Shown here one piece after another: positions 56,092 to 64,000 of a stretch of DNA of 64,000 nt. The notes under the pieces were generated by a model that was given only the letters and a program-made list of their open reading frames with translations, did no database searches and was not told the origin of the DNA. The stretch's first letter is position 1. Every line of letters begins with the position of its first letter. The position numbers and the translations under genes were made by a program. Origin of the DNA: Chryseomicrobium aureum (GTDB lineage Bacteria > Bacillota > Bacilli > Bacillales_A > Planococcaceae); contig NZ_JAFBFG010000009.1 of the NCBI RefSeq assembly GCF_016909155.1, forward strand, positions 24,523-88,522, written 5' to 3'.

Positions 56092-56919
56092 ATGAATGAG
56101 TTATGGATGCTACGGCTGCAAGAAATCATCGTAATCATGATTGCTGTCAGTCTCGTGTTTTATGTGATTGATTTCTTGAAAAAGAATACACGCATGAACC
56201 GCATCGGGACGTCTCTACTCATCACCGGTTGGGCGGTCCAGACGTTGCTCTTGCTGTATTTATTGATTGGTGACAACCGCTTTCCGATTTTATCACTTGA
56301 GGAAGGCTTCTATTTTTATGCATGGTTACTCTTAGGACTGACGATAGCGCTAAAAGTGTTTTGGAAACTCGACATCCCTGCCTTATTGTTCAGTTGTCTC
56401 GGCTTTATCTTTCTCGTCATTCATACATTTGGCGCAGGGCGATTTTCCGGCGGGGAAGTGTCTGCGTACTTAATCAATGAACTATTGATTATTCATATCA
56501 CGTTTGCAATTCTTGCCTATGTGGCATTTTCCGTGTCCTTTGTATTCTCGATTTTGTATTTGGTTTTGCACCGGATGTTGAAACAGAAAAAATGGAATGC
56601 ACATTTTACGCGCCTTCCATCTTTGTCACAAGCTGAATCGATGATGACCTATTCGATTTTAGCCGGTATTCCTTTATTATTTGTCAGCTTATTGTTAGGC
56701 TTAGAATGGGGCTATATTGCTATAGTCGGATTCAACTGGTTCGATTCTAAAATCGTGACCTCATTCGTCCTTCTCATCGTGTATCTGATCGTCTTTATTG
56801 TACGAGAACGACCACGTGTGATTGGAACGACATATGCATGGATCCATATCTATGCGTTCTTATTTGTACTCATTAATTTTTTCCTCGGAAGCTCGTTTTC
56901 CGAATTTCACTTATGGTAA
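56092..56919 (+). CDS. hemX: HemX-like cytochrome c assembly family membrane protein
   Basis: 275-aa integral membrane protein with about eight predicted segments and conserved Trp and His residues (WIHIYAFLFVLINFF near the end), like CcsA/CcmC-type proteins. In B. subtilis HemX lowers the cellular amount of HemA. Start ATG 56092 is well spaced from AGAGGA; an ATG at 56083 overlaps that site. Confidence 0.88.
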   Translation: MNELWMLRLQEIIVIMIAVSLVFYVIDFLKKNTRMNRIGTSLLITGWAVQTLLLLYLLIGDNRFPILSLEEGFYFYAWLLLGLTIALKVFWKLDIPALLFSCLGFIFLVIHTFGAGRFSGGEVSAYLINELLIIHITFAILAYVAFSVSFVFSILYLVLHRMLKQKKWNAHFTRLPSLSQAESMMTYSILAGIPLLFVSLLLGLEWGYIAIVGFNWFDSKIVTSFVLLIVYLIVFIVRERPRVIGTTYAWIHIYAFLFVLINFFLGSSFSEFHLW

Positions 56920-56937
56920 CTAGAAAGGTTGAGAGAT

Positions 56938-57867
56938 ATGCGTAAAATTATCGTCGGTTCACGCCGCAGTAAACTCGCTCTTTGGCAAACAAATTGGTTC
57001 ATCGAGCAGATGAAAAATTCAGGAGCTCCATTTGAGTTTGAAATCAAAGAAATCGTGACAAAAGGAGACCGAATTTTAGACGTCACCCTTTCAAAAGTCG
57101 GTGGTAAAGGATTGTTTGTGAAAGAAATTGAGCAAGCTTTATACGACAAAGAAATCGACTTCGCTGTACACAGCATGAAAGATATGCCGTCAGCTATGCC
57201 AGAAGGACTTGTCATCGGTTGTGTGCCGGACCGCGTGGATGAGCGGGATGCATTTATCTCGAACAATCATGTGAAGCTTGCAGACCTCCCAAAAGGTGCA
57301 GTTGTCGGAACGAGTAGTCTACGCCGTAGTGCACAGATCTTGTTGCAACGCCCAGACGTTGAAATCAAGTGGATTCGTGGAAATGTAGATACGCGCTTAG
57401 CGAAACTTGCAGCAGGTGAATATGATGCGATTATACTAGCAGCAGCTGGCTTGAAGCGTTTAGGCTGGAGCGAAAATACAGTAACGGAATATTTGGATGT
57501 CGAGACATGTATTCCGGCAGTTGGACAAGGCGCACTAGCAATCGAGTGTCGCGAAGACGATGCGGAATTACTCGAAGCGCTTGGCAAACTGACAGATGCA
57601 AACACGTGGAAAACAATTGAAGCGGAGCGTGCATTCTTACACGCAATGGATGGTGGATGCCAAGTGCCAATCGCAGGACACGCGACGATTGATGGTGACA
57701 CCATTACATTGACAGGTTTAGTAGCCGCACCAGATGCTTCGATTGTATATAAGGAAACAAAGACAGGTACAGATGCAGTAGCACTTGGTAAAGAAATTGC
57801 AGAGACCCTGACAAAAGAAGGGGCCTATGATTTGATTCAACGTGTTAAAGAACAGGCCGATGTCTGA
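56938..57867 (+). CDS. hemC: Porphobilinogen deaminase (hydroxymethylbilane synthase)
   Basis: Polymerises four porphobilinogens into hydroxymethylbilane. [12 protein letters not shown] is the N-terminal motif (about residues 7-18), and the cofactor Cys lies in [10 protein letters not shown] (about 241). 309 aa. Start ATG 56938 follows AGAAAGGTTGAG. It overlaps hemD by 8 bp. Confidence 0.96.
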   Translation: MRKIIVGSRRSKLALWQTNWFIEQMKNSGAPFEFEIKEIVTKGDRILDVTLSKVGGKGLFVKEIEQALYDKEIDFAVHSMKDMPSAMPEGLVIGCVPDRVDERDAFISNNHVKLADLPKGAVVGTSSLRRSAQILLQRPDVEIKWIRGNVDTRLAKLAAGEYDAIILAAAGLKRLGWSENTVTEYLDVETCIPAVGQGALAIECREDDAELLEALGKLTDANTWKTIEAERAFLHAMDGGCQVPIAGHATIDGDTITLTGLVAAPDASIVYKETKTGTDAVALGKEIAETLTKEGAYDLIQRVKEQADV

Positions 57868-58564
57868 GCCGTTTATTGTAACCGGGCAACTGCACGATCA
57901 GACTCTGCTGAAGACAATTGAACAAGCAGGGTTTCAAGCTGTGCATCTCCCGTTGATTGAGACGCGACCGCTGACTCTTTCCGAGGTTGAAATCGCGCGC
58001 ATTACAGCGTGCGACTGGCTCCTCTTTACAAGTCAGACGGCTGTTCATGCGTTTTTTGACCAATTAGAAACGCCTTTCACCGGTAAGTTTGCCGTCGTCG
58101 GATCAAAGACAGAAAAAGCACTGCAATCCCATGGCTACGAAGCAAGCTTTAAACCATCAGTTTACAGTGCAGATGTATTTGTCGAAGAATGGAATGCAAG
58201 TCAACCCAATGATTGTCGTGTGGGATTTGTAAAAGGCAATCTTGCAAAGCCGACAATCGAGCAAGGTCTTCATTCTAGTGTTGATTTTGTCGTAGTTTAC
58301 GAGACGACTTCTGTTCCACAAAATGTTCTTACAATCAATGACTGGATCGCACAGCATCACCAAGTGACGCTTGTCTTTGTGAGTCCTTCTGCAGTGCGTT
58401 CATATACACAAGCAGGAGGCGCCATAACAGACCATGTCATTTTCTGTGCAATCGGTCATATTACAAAAAAAGCGTTAGAAGACGCGGGAATGACTGTCCA
58501 CGTGATGCCTGAGCGCTATACATTGGAAGACGTCGTGAACGCGCGTCTTCATTACAAGGAGTGA
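57860..58564 (+). CDS. hemD: Uroporphyrinogen-III synthase
   Basis: Cyclises hydroxymethylbilane with ring D inversion. 234 aa. The family is poorly conserved; recognisable pieces are [26 protein letters not shown] (about residues 54-69) and [14 protein letters not shown] (about 172-185). Position between hemC and hemB supports it. The start ATG at 57860 lies within the hemC end; its ribosome site is weak. Confidence 0.92.
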   Translation: MSEPFIVTGQLHDQTLLKTIEQAGFQAVHLPLIETRPLTLSEVEIARITACDWLLFTSQTAVHAFFDQLETPFTGKFAVVGSKTEKALQSHGYEASFKPSVYSADVFVEEWNASQPNDCRVGFVKGNLAKPTIEQGLHSSVDFVVVYETTSVPQNVLTINDWIAQHHQVTLVFVSPSAVRSYTQAGGAITDHVIFCAIGHITKKALEDAGMTVHVMPERYTLEDVVNARLHYKE

Positions 58565-58569
58565 ATGCC

Positions 58570-59550
58570 ATGCAACCGACTTTTAAACGTCACCGCAAAC
58601 TGCGTACATCTGCAGCCATGCGTGCATTAGTAAAAGAAACGTATCTTCATAAAGAAGACTTAATTTATCCTTTATTCGTCGCTGAGGGCGAAAATCGCAA
58701 AACCGAAGTGTCATCGATGCCAGGTGTCTTCCAATTTTCTTTAGACCGTCTAGGCGAAGAACTCGATGAAATCGTAGAACTTGGTATTCAGTCCATCATC
58801 TTATTCGGCCTTCCTGCTGAGAAAGATGAGATGGGAACGGGTGCCTATCACAATCACGGAATCATCCAAGAAGCGACTCGCTTTGTAAAAGAACGCCACC
58901 CACAATTACTTGTCATCGCGGATACGTGTTTATGTGAGTATACGAGCCATGGTCATTGTGGAGTCGTCGATGAATCGGAACGTATCGTCAATGATGCGTC
59001 GTTAAATCTACTCGCGAAGACGGCTGTCAGCCAAGCGGAAGCCGGAGCTGACATTATTGCACCTTCGAACATGATGGACGGGTTTGTCGCTGTGATTCGT
59101 AAAGCACTTGACGATGCAGGATTCGAAGACATTCCCATCATGTCGTATGCTGTAAAATATGCATCAGGATACTATGGACCGTTCCGCGAAGCAGCAGACG
59201 GTGCGCCAAAGTTTGGTGACCGTAAAACGTATCAAATGGATTATGCGAATCGTTTAGAAGCGCTTCGTGAAGCACAGTCCGATGTGGAAGAAGGCGCAGA
59301 CTTCCTGATTGTGAAGCCTGCACTAAGCTATTTAGATATTATTCGTGATGTCCGCAATGCACATGACCTGCCAATTGTTGCGTACAACGTAAGTGGCGAG
59401 TATGCGATGGTCAAGGCAGCAGCAATCAACGGTTGGATCGATGAAAAGTCTGTCGTGCTTGAAACTATGACAGGAATGAAACGCGCAGGTGCAGATCTTA
59501 TTCTGACGTACCACGCGAAAGATGTAGCAAAATGGCTGGAGGAGAAGTAA
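58570..59550 (+). CDS. hemB: Delta-aminolevulinic acid dehydratase (porphobilinogen synthase)
   Basis: Condenses two aminolevulinates into porphobilinogen. The zinc-type cysteine cluster [14 protein letters not shown] (about residues 118-131) and the Schiff-base lysines in SYAVKYAS (about 195) and [10 protein letters not shown] (about 248) are present. 326 aa. Start ATG 58570 follows AAGGAGTG, which overlaps the hemD stop region. Confidence 0.96.
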   Translation: MQPTFKRHRKLRTSAAMRALVKETYLHKEDLIYPLFVAEGENRKTEVSSMPGVFQFSLDRLGEELDEIVELGIQSIILFGLPAEKDEMGTGAYHNHGIIQEATRFVKERHPQLLVIADTCLCEYTSHGHCGVVDESERIVNDASLNLLAKTAVSQAEAGADIIAPSNMMDGFVAVIRKALDDAGFEDIPIMSYAVKYASGYYGPFREAADGAPKFGDRKTYQMDYANRLEALREAQSDVEEGADFLIVKPALSYLDIIRDVRNAHDLPIVAYNVSGEYAMVKAAAINGWIDEKSVVLETMTGMKRAGADLILTYHAKDVAKWLEEK

Positions 59551-60843
59551 ATGGCAAAAACCTATACAAAATCTCAGCACGCATTTGAAGAAGCAAAAGA
59601 TTTGATGCCAGGGGGCGTAAACAGCCCTGTTCGTGCGTTTAAATCGGTCAATATGGACCCGATCTTTATGGAAAAAGGAAAAGGCGCGATCGTGACGGAT
59701 ATCGATGGCAATGACTACATCGATTATGTATTATCATGGGGTCCACTGATTCTAGGTCATACAAATGAAAAAGTTGTGGCTGAAATTCAGCGTGTTGCTG
59801 AACTTGGTTCAAGCTTTGGTGCATCGACGCTGATTGAAAACGAGATGGCGAAACTTGTGATGGATCGTGTACCGTCAATCGAAATGATTCGCATGGTGTC
59901 GTCTGGAACAGAGGCAACAATGTCAGCACTTCGTTTAGCTCGAGGGTTCACTGGCCGCAACAAGATTTTAAAATTCGAAGGTAGCTACCACGGACATGGC
60001 GATAGCTTATTAATCAAGGCTGGTTCCGGTGTTGCGACTCTTGGACTTCCCGATTCACCAGGTGTGCCAGAGTCTGTTGCAAAAAACACGTTAACAGTGC
60101 CATTCAACGACTTAGAGGCTGTAAAAGAAGCGTTTAAACATTTTGGTGACGATATCGCTGCCATTATTACTGAACCGGTTGCAGGGAACATGGGTGTCGT
60201 TCCACCACAACCTGGATTTTTAGAAGGCTTGCGTGCCATCACAGAAGAAAATGGCGCATTGTTGATTTTTGATGAAGTCATGACGGGCTTCCGTGTAGAT
60301 TACGGTTGTGCACAAGGCTACTACGGGGTAAAACCTGATATCACGTGTCTAGGAAAAGTAATCGGAGGCGGCCTTCCAGTAGGCGCATTCGGTGGACGTC
60401 GTGACATCATGGAACAAATCGCTCCAGCAGGTTCTGTCTACCAAGCAGGTACTCTTTCAGGAAATCCACTTGCGATGGCAGCTGGTTATGCGACATTGTC
60501 TCAGCTGACTCCAGACAGCTATACGTATTTCCAAAAGCTTGGGGACCGTTTAGAGCAAGGGTTCCGCGCAGTAGCAACGGAATTTGATATTCCGCACACG
60601 GTGAACCGTGCAGGCTCGATGATCGGATTCTTCTTCACAAACGAAGACGTGACGAACTACGACCAAGCAAAAACGTCAGACTTAGGCTTGTTTGCAGATG
60701 TATACCGTTTGATGGCGGAGCAAGGTGTCTACTTGCCACCTTCTCAGTTCGAAGGATTGTTCCTCTCAACTGCGCACACGGAAGAGCATATCGATAAAAC
60801 GATTGCCGCATTCCGCGAAGCATTCAAACAATTGAAAAACTAA
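59551..60843 (+). CDS. hemL: Glutamate-1-semialdehyde 2,1-aminomutase
   Basis: PLP enzyme that makes aminolevulinate from the HemA product. The PLP lysine lies in [17 protein letters not shown] (about residue 268), with [15 protein letters not shown] (about 117-131) and [12 protein letters not shown] (about 237-248). 430 aa. It begins directly after the hemB stop, preceded by GGAGGAG, and ends the heme operon. Confidence 0.97.
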   Translation: MAKTYTKSQHAFEEAKDLMPGGVNSPVRAFKSVNMDPIFMEKGKGAIVTDIDGNDYIDYVLSWGPLILGHTNEKVVAEIQRVAELGSSFGASTLIENEMAKLVMDRVPSIEMIRMVSSGTEATMSALRLARGFTGRNKILKFEGSYHGHGDSLLIKAGSGVATLGLPDSPGVPESVAKNTLTVPFNDLEAVKEAFKHFGDDIAAIITEPVAGNMGVVPPQPGFLEGLRAITEENGALLIFDEVMTGFRVDYGCAQGYYGVKPDITCLGKVIGGGLPVGAFGGRRDIMEQIAPAGSVYQAGTLSGNPLAMAAGYATLSQLTPDSYTYFQKLGDRLEQGFRAVATEFDIPHTVNRAGSMIGFFFTNEDVTNYDQAKTSDLGLFADVYRLMAEQGVYLPPSQFEGLFLSTAHTEEHIDKTIAAFREAFKQLKN

Positions 60844-60873
60844 ATCTAATTGAACACCTCCTTTCATGGTGAC

Positions 60874-61148
60874 TTGACGGCACCCGTGCGATTCCTTACA
60901 ATAAGAACATATACAATAAATGCATCGAACGGGAAGAGTAATGATTTCCTTGATCTGTAGAGAGAAGGCCATTTGGTGAAAGGTCTTCGGTCAAGCGTCA
61001 TGAAGGTAGCCCGGGAGCAGCTGTCGTGAACTTACAGTAGTGACAGCCGGTGAAGAGCCGTTAGTGAATGAAGTGCATGCTTCGGCATGAAGTAAAGGTG
61101 GTACCGCGACTATACCCTCGTCCTTTTTCCTAAGGACGGGGGTTTTTT
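60874..61148 (+). promoter_or_regulatory. T-box leader of valS
   Basis: Promoter TTGACG (60874-60879), 17 bp, TACAAT (60897-60902). The T-box core AAAGGTGGTACCGCG is at 61094-61108; the terminator ACCCTCGTCC/GGACGGGGGT with T-run is at 61114-61148. A probable GTA (Val) specifier is at 61006-61008, in the same GAAG-codon-CCC setting as the Phe codon upstream of pheS. It fills the 352-bp gap. Confidence 0.92.
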
Positions 61149-61195
61149 GTATTCTCCGACCGCTTCATTCACACAAACCAAAAGGAGTGACGTAC

Positions 61196-63838
61196 ATGAC
61201 AAACGAAATCGAAATGCCGACAAAGTACGATCCGCAATCGATCGAACAAGGCCGCTATGAGTGGTGGTTGAAAGGAAAATACTTCGAAGCACATCCAGAG
61301 AGCGATAAAGAGCCCTACACAATCGTGATTCCGCCACCAAACGTAACTGGGAAGCTACACCTTGGACACGCATGGGATACGACGCTACAAGATATCATTA
61401 TTCGTATGAAACGTATGCAAGGCTATGATGCATTATGGCTTCCTGGAATGGACCATGCGGGTATCGCGACACAAGCTAAAGTTGAAGAAAAACTACGCGC
61501 GGAAGGAAAAACACGTTATGACCTTGGTCGCGAGGCATTTGTCGAAGAAGCTTGGAAGTGGAAAGAAGAATACGCAGGTCACATCCGCTCACAATGGTCG
61601 AAGCTTGGTCTCGGTCTCGATTACTCACGTGAACGTTTCACACTTGATGAAGGCCTATCTCACGCAGTACGCGAAGTATTCGTAAAGCTATACGAAAAAG
61701 ACTTGATCTACCGCGGTGAGTACATCATCAACTGGGACCCAGCGACGAAAACGGCATTATCGGATATCGAAGTTATTCATAAAGAAATAGAGGGTGCCTT
61801 CTATCATTTGCATTACCCGCTAACAGATGGAACAGGTTCGATCGATGTTGCAACGACGCGTCCTGAGACGATGCTTGGGGATACTGCGGTCGCAGTTCAC
61901 CCAGAAGATGAACGCTACAAGCATTTGATTGGCAAAACTGTAACACTGCCAATCGTTGGACGTGAAATCCCAATTGTGGCAGATGACTACGTAGACATGG
62001 AATTCGGAAGCGGTGCTGTAAAAATCACACCTGCACACGATCCAAATGACTTCGAAATCGGTAACCGCCACAACTTAGAACGCGTTCTTGTCATGAACGA
62101 AGATGGATCTATGAACGGTAATGCTGGTAAATACGAGGGCTTGGACCGTTTCGAATGCCGCAAGCAAATCGTCAAAGACCTACAAGAGATGGATGTTCTT
62201 TTTAACATCGAAACGCACGTTCACTCGGTTGGTCATTCGGAGCGAAGTGGGGCAGTTGTTGAGCCTTACCTATCTACACAATGGTTCGTTCGCATGAAAC
62301 CACTAGCGCAGCAAGCCATGGACATTCAAGAGACAGACGGCAAAGTGAACTTTGTTCCGGACCGTTTCGAAAACACGTACATGCGCTGGATGGAAAACCT
62401 CCACGACTGGTGTATTTCTCGTCAACTGTGGTGGGGCCATCGCATTCCAGCTTGGTACCATAAGGAGACAGGTGAAGTTTTCGTAGGACACGAAGCACCT
62501 GCAGACCTTGAGAACTGGCGCCAAGAAGACGATGTACTCGACACGTGGTTCTCCTCTGCACTCTGGCCGTTTTCAACGATGGGCTGGCCGGATGCCGACA
62601 ACGAAGATTTCAAGAAGTATTACCCGACGAACACATTAGTTACAGGCTATGACATCATCGCCTTTTGGGTATCGCGTATGATTTTCCAAGGTGTAGAATT
62701 TACAGGCACACGCCCATTCCAAGACGTATTGATTCACGGTCTTGTACGTGACGCGGAAGGCCGCAAGATGTCGAAGTCTCTTGGTAACGGCGTTGACCCG
62801 ATGGATGTCATCGAACAGTACGGTGCGGATGCACTTCGCTACTTCTTATCAACAGGTTCATCACCAGGTCAAGACCTTCGCTACTCAACGGAGAAAGTAG
62901 AAGCCGTATGGAACTTTGCGAACAAGATTTGGAATGCTTCTCGTTTCGCCCTCATGAACATGGACGGCATGAAATATGAAGAAATCGATTTAACGGGTGA
63001 AAAATCAGTTGCAGATGCATGGATTTTGACGCGTTTGAACGAAACAATCGAAACCGTAACACGCTTGTCTGATCGCTATGAGTTCGGGGAAGTGGGCCGT
63101 GCCCTCTACAACTTCATCTGGGATGACTTCTGTGATTGGTACATTGAGATGGCGAAACTGCCACTGTATGGTGAAGACGAAGCAGCGAAGAAGATGACGC
63201 GTTCAGTTCTTGCGTACGTACTCGACCAAACAATGCGCTTGTTGCACCCATTCATGCCATTCATCACGGAAGAAATCTGGCAGAACTTGCCGCACAAAGG
63301 CGAGTCCATTGTTACAGCAAGCTGGCCAACAGTACGTGACGACTTGAACTTCCCAGAGCAAGCAGAAGAAATGAAACTTCTTTCGGAAATCATTCGTTCG
63401 GTTCGTACAATCCGTGCAGAGGTGCAGACACCAATGAGCAAAAAAGTACCGCTGATCCTATCTGCGAAAGATGAAAAAGCACTGGCGACTCTAGAGAACA
63501 ACGCTGCCTACATCGAGAAATTCTGTAACCCAGAAACACTTGAAATCGGCTTACGTCTAGATGCACCAGAAAAAGCAATGTCTGCTGTTGTTACAGGAGC
63601 TGAACTGTTCTTACCACTACAAGGGTTAATCGATATCGACGCTGAACTTGCGCGACTTGAAAAAGAACTTGCGAAGTGGGAAAAAGAAGTGAAACTCGTT
63701 CAAGGCAAACTTTCAAACGAACGCTTTGTTTCAAAAGCACCAGAAGCTGTTGTAGCAGAAGAACGTGCTAAAGAAGCGGACTACCTGGAAAAACGCGACA
63801 CAGTCATCAAGCGTTTAGAAGAATTGAAGAATCTCTAA
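61196..63838 (+). CDS. valS: Valine--tRNA ligase
   Basis: Class I synthetase with editing domain. The HIGH motif appears as LHLGHAW (about residues 46-52), the KMSKS motif as KMSKSLGN (about 525), and the editing domain contains [19 protein letters not shown] (about 221-239). A C-terminal coiled coil spans about 815-880. 880 aa matches B. subtilis. Start ATG 61196 follows AAAGGAGTG; a GTG at 61187 is inside that site. Confidence 0.98.
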   Translation: MTNEIEMPTKYDPQSIEQGRYEWWLKGKYFEAHPESDKEPYTIVIPPPNVTGKLHLGHAWDTTLQDIIIRMKRMQGYDALWLPGMDHAGIATQAKVEEKLRAEGKTRYDLGREAFVEEAWKWKEEYAGHIRSQWSKLGLGLDYSRERFTLDEGLSHAVREVFVKLYEKDLIYRGEYIINWDPATKTALSDIEVIHKEIEGAFYHLHYPLTDGTGSIDVATTRPETMLGDTAVAVHPEDERYKHLIGKTVTLPIVGREIPIVADDYVDMEFGSGAVKITPAHDPNDFEIGNRHNLERVLVMNEDGSMNGNAGKYEGLDRFECRKQIVKDLQEMDVLFNIETHVHSVGHSERSGAVVEPYLSTQWFVRMKPLAQQAMDIQETDGKVNFVPDRFENTYMRWMENLHDWCISRQLWWGHRIPAWYHKETGEVFVGHEAPADLENWRQEDDVLDTWFSSALWPFSTMGWPDADNEDFKKYYPTNTLVTGYDIIAFWVSRMIFQGVEFTGTRPFQDVLIHGLVRDAEGRKMSKSLGNGVDPMDVIEQYGADALRYFLSTGSSPGQDLRYSTEKVEAVWNFANKIWNASRFALMNMDGMKYEEIDLTGEKSVADAWILTRLNETIETVTRLSDRYEFGEVGRALYNFIWDDFCDWYIEMAKLPLYGEDEAAKKMTRSVLAYVLDQTMRLLHPFMPFITEEIWQNLPHKGESIVTASWPTVRDDLNFPEQAEEMKLLSEIIRSVRTIRAEVQTPMSKKVPLILSAKDEKALATLENNAAYIEKFCNPETLEIGLRLDAPEKAMSAVVTGAELFLPLQGLIDIDAELARLEKELAKWEKEVKLVQGKLSNERFVSKAPEAVVAEERAKEADYLEKRDTVIKRLEELKNL

Positions 63839-63847
63839 CTTGATTTA

Positions 63848-63911
63848 AACCCCTGGGGTTGTCTCTTACCAAGTACGCTTGGCAAGTGAGACAACCTCAG
63901 GGGTGTTTTTG
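63848..63911 (+). terminator. Long terminator after valS
   Basis: CCCCTGGGGTTGTCTC pairs with GAGACAACCTCAGGGG, with an inner CCAAG/CTTGG stem and a TTTTT tail. Confidence 0.9.
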
Positions 63912-63921
63912 TAATCTGAAT

Positions 63922-63942
63922 ACCCCCTGCAATGCAGGGGGT
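63922..63942. repeat. Short hairpin near the right edge
   Basis: ACCCCCTGC and GCAGGGGGT form a perfect 9-bp stem with an AAT loop. No T-run follows on the plus strand. Its role is unclear because the window ends soon after. Confidence 0.5.
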
Positions 63943-64000
63943 TCCTGAGAGCTTTCAGCTATGGACAAAAAAATCCCCTCATCATACGATATTTTCAGGT

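Overview
The window is an ordinary chromosomal backbone segment of a low-to-mid GC Bacillales bacterium, most likely Planococcaceae (Sporosarcina/Planococcus type). The gene order follows the Bacillus subtilis polA-to-valS region from memory: polA, mutM, coaE, gapB, speD, nrdR, dnaB, dnaI, thrS, infC-rpmI-rplT, ysdA, ysdB, ysdC-type peptidase, ysgA, pheST, rnhC, zapA, cvpA, polX, mutS2, yshE, lcfA-fadR-fadB-etfBA, trxA, uvrC, lysC, yslB, sdhCAB, ysmA, gerE, ysmB, racE, rph, rdgB, ysoA, tig, clpX, lonA, ysxC, hemAXCDBL, valS. No prophage, complete insertion sequence, CRISPR array or biosynthetic cluster is visible.

Layout. 1-6.8 kb: DNA repair, replication initiation, gluconeogenic GAPDH and SAM decarboxylase. 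6.8-10.8 kb: a Fe(III) ABC transporter, an accessory insertion relative to the B. subtilis order, split in two by a 0.5 kb repeat-bearing gap; both halves have Fur-like boxes. 10.8-14.5 kb: T-box/thrS and the L20-type leader with infC-rpmI-rplT. 14.7-18.5 kb: small conserved genes, argF with an ARG box, and a very short SspI-like spore gene on the minus strand with a sigma-G-like promoter. 18.5-29.9 kb: ysgA, T-box/pheST, rnhC, zapA, cvpA, polX, mutS2. 30-35 kb: fatty-acid degradation operon with FadR-like operators. 35-43 kb: trxA, uvrC, lysine riboswitch/lysC, yslB, sdhCAB. 43-49.4 kb: ysmA, gerE, ysmB, racE, rph, rdgB, tRNA-Arg, ysoA, tig. 49.5-54 kb: clpX, lonA, ysxC; lonB is absent. 54-60.8 kb: heme operon with a PerR-like box. 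61-64 kb: T-box/valS.

Regulation is readable from sequence: three T-boxes, a lysine riboswitch, an L20-type attenuator, and CcpN-, Fur-, FadR-, PerR- and ArgR-type operators. Three FadR-type sites link lcfA, fadR and the distant ysmA thioesterase gene.

The most unusual content is intergenic. Three unlinked gaps (8.1, 23.3 and 39.0 kb) each hold five units with a strict 21-bp period, a conserved half and a variable half. The conserved half differs between gaps, yet every array ends at nearly the same phase in the same 15-mer TTATGGAAACTAATT. I do not recognise this repeat class. Other items are a MITE-like element with a 25-bp perfect inverted repeat around one array, two copies of a roughly 120-135 bp palindromic repeat, REP-like pairs, a speD leader with an 8-bp perfect complement to its Shine-Dalgarno sequence, and hairpins in the sdhC leader.
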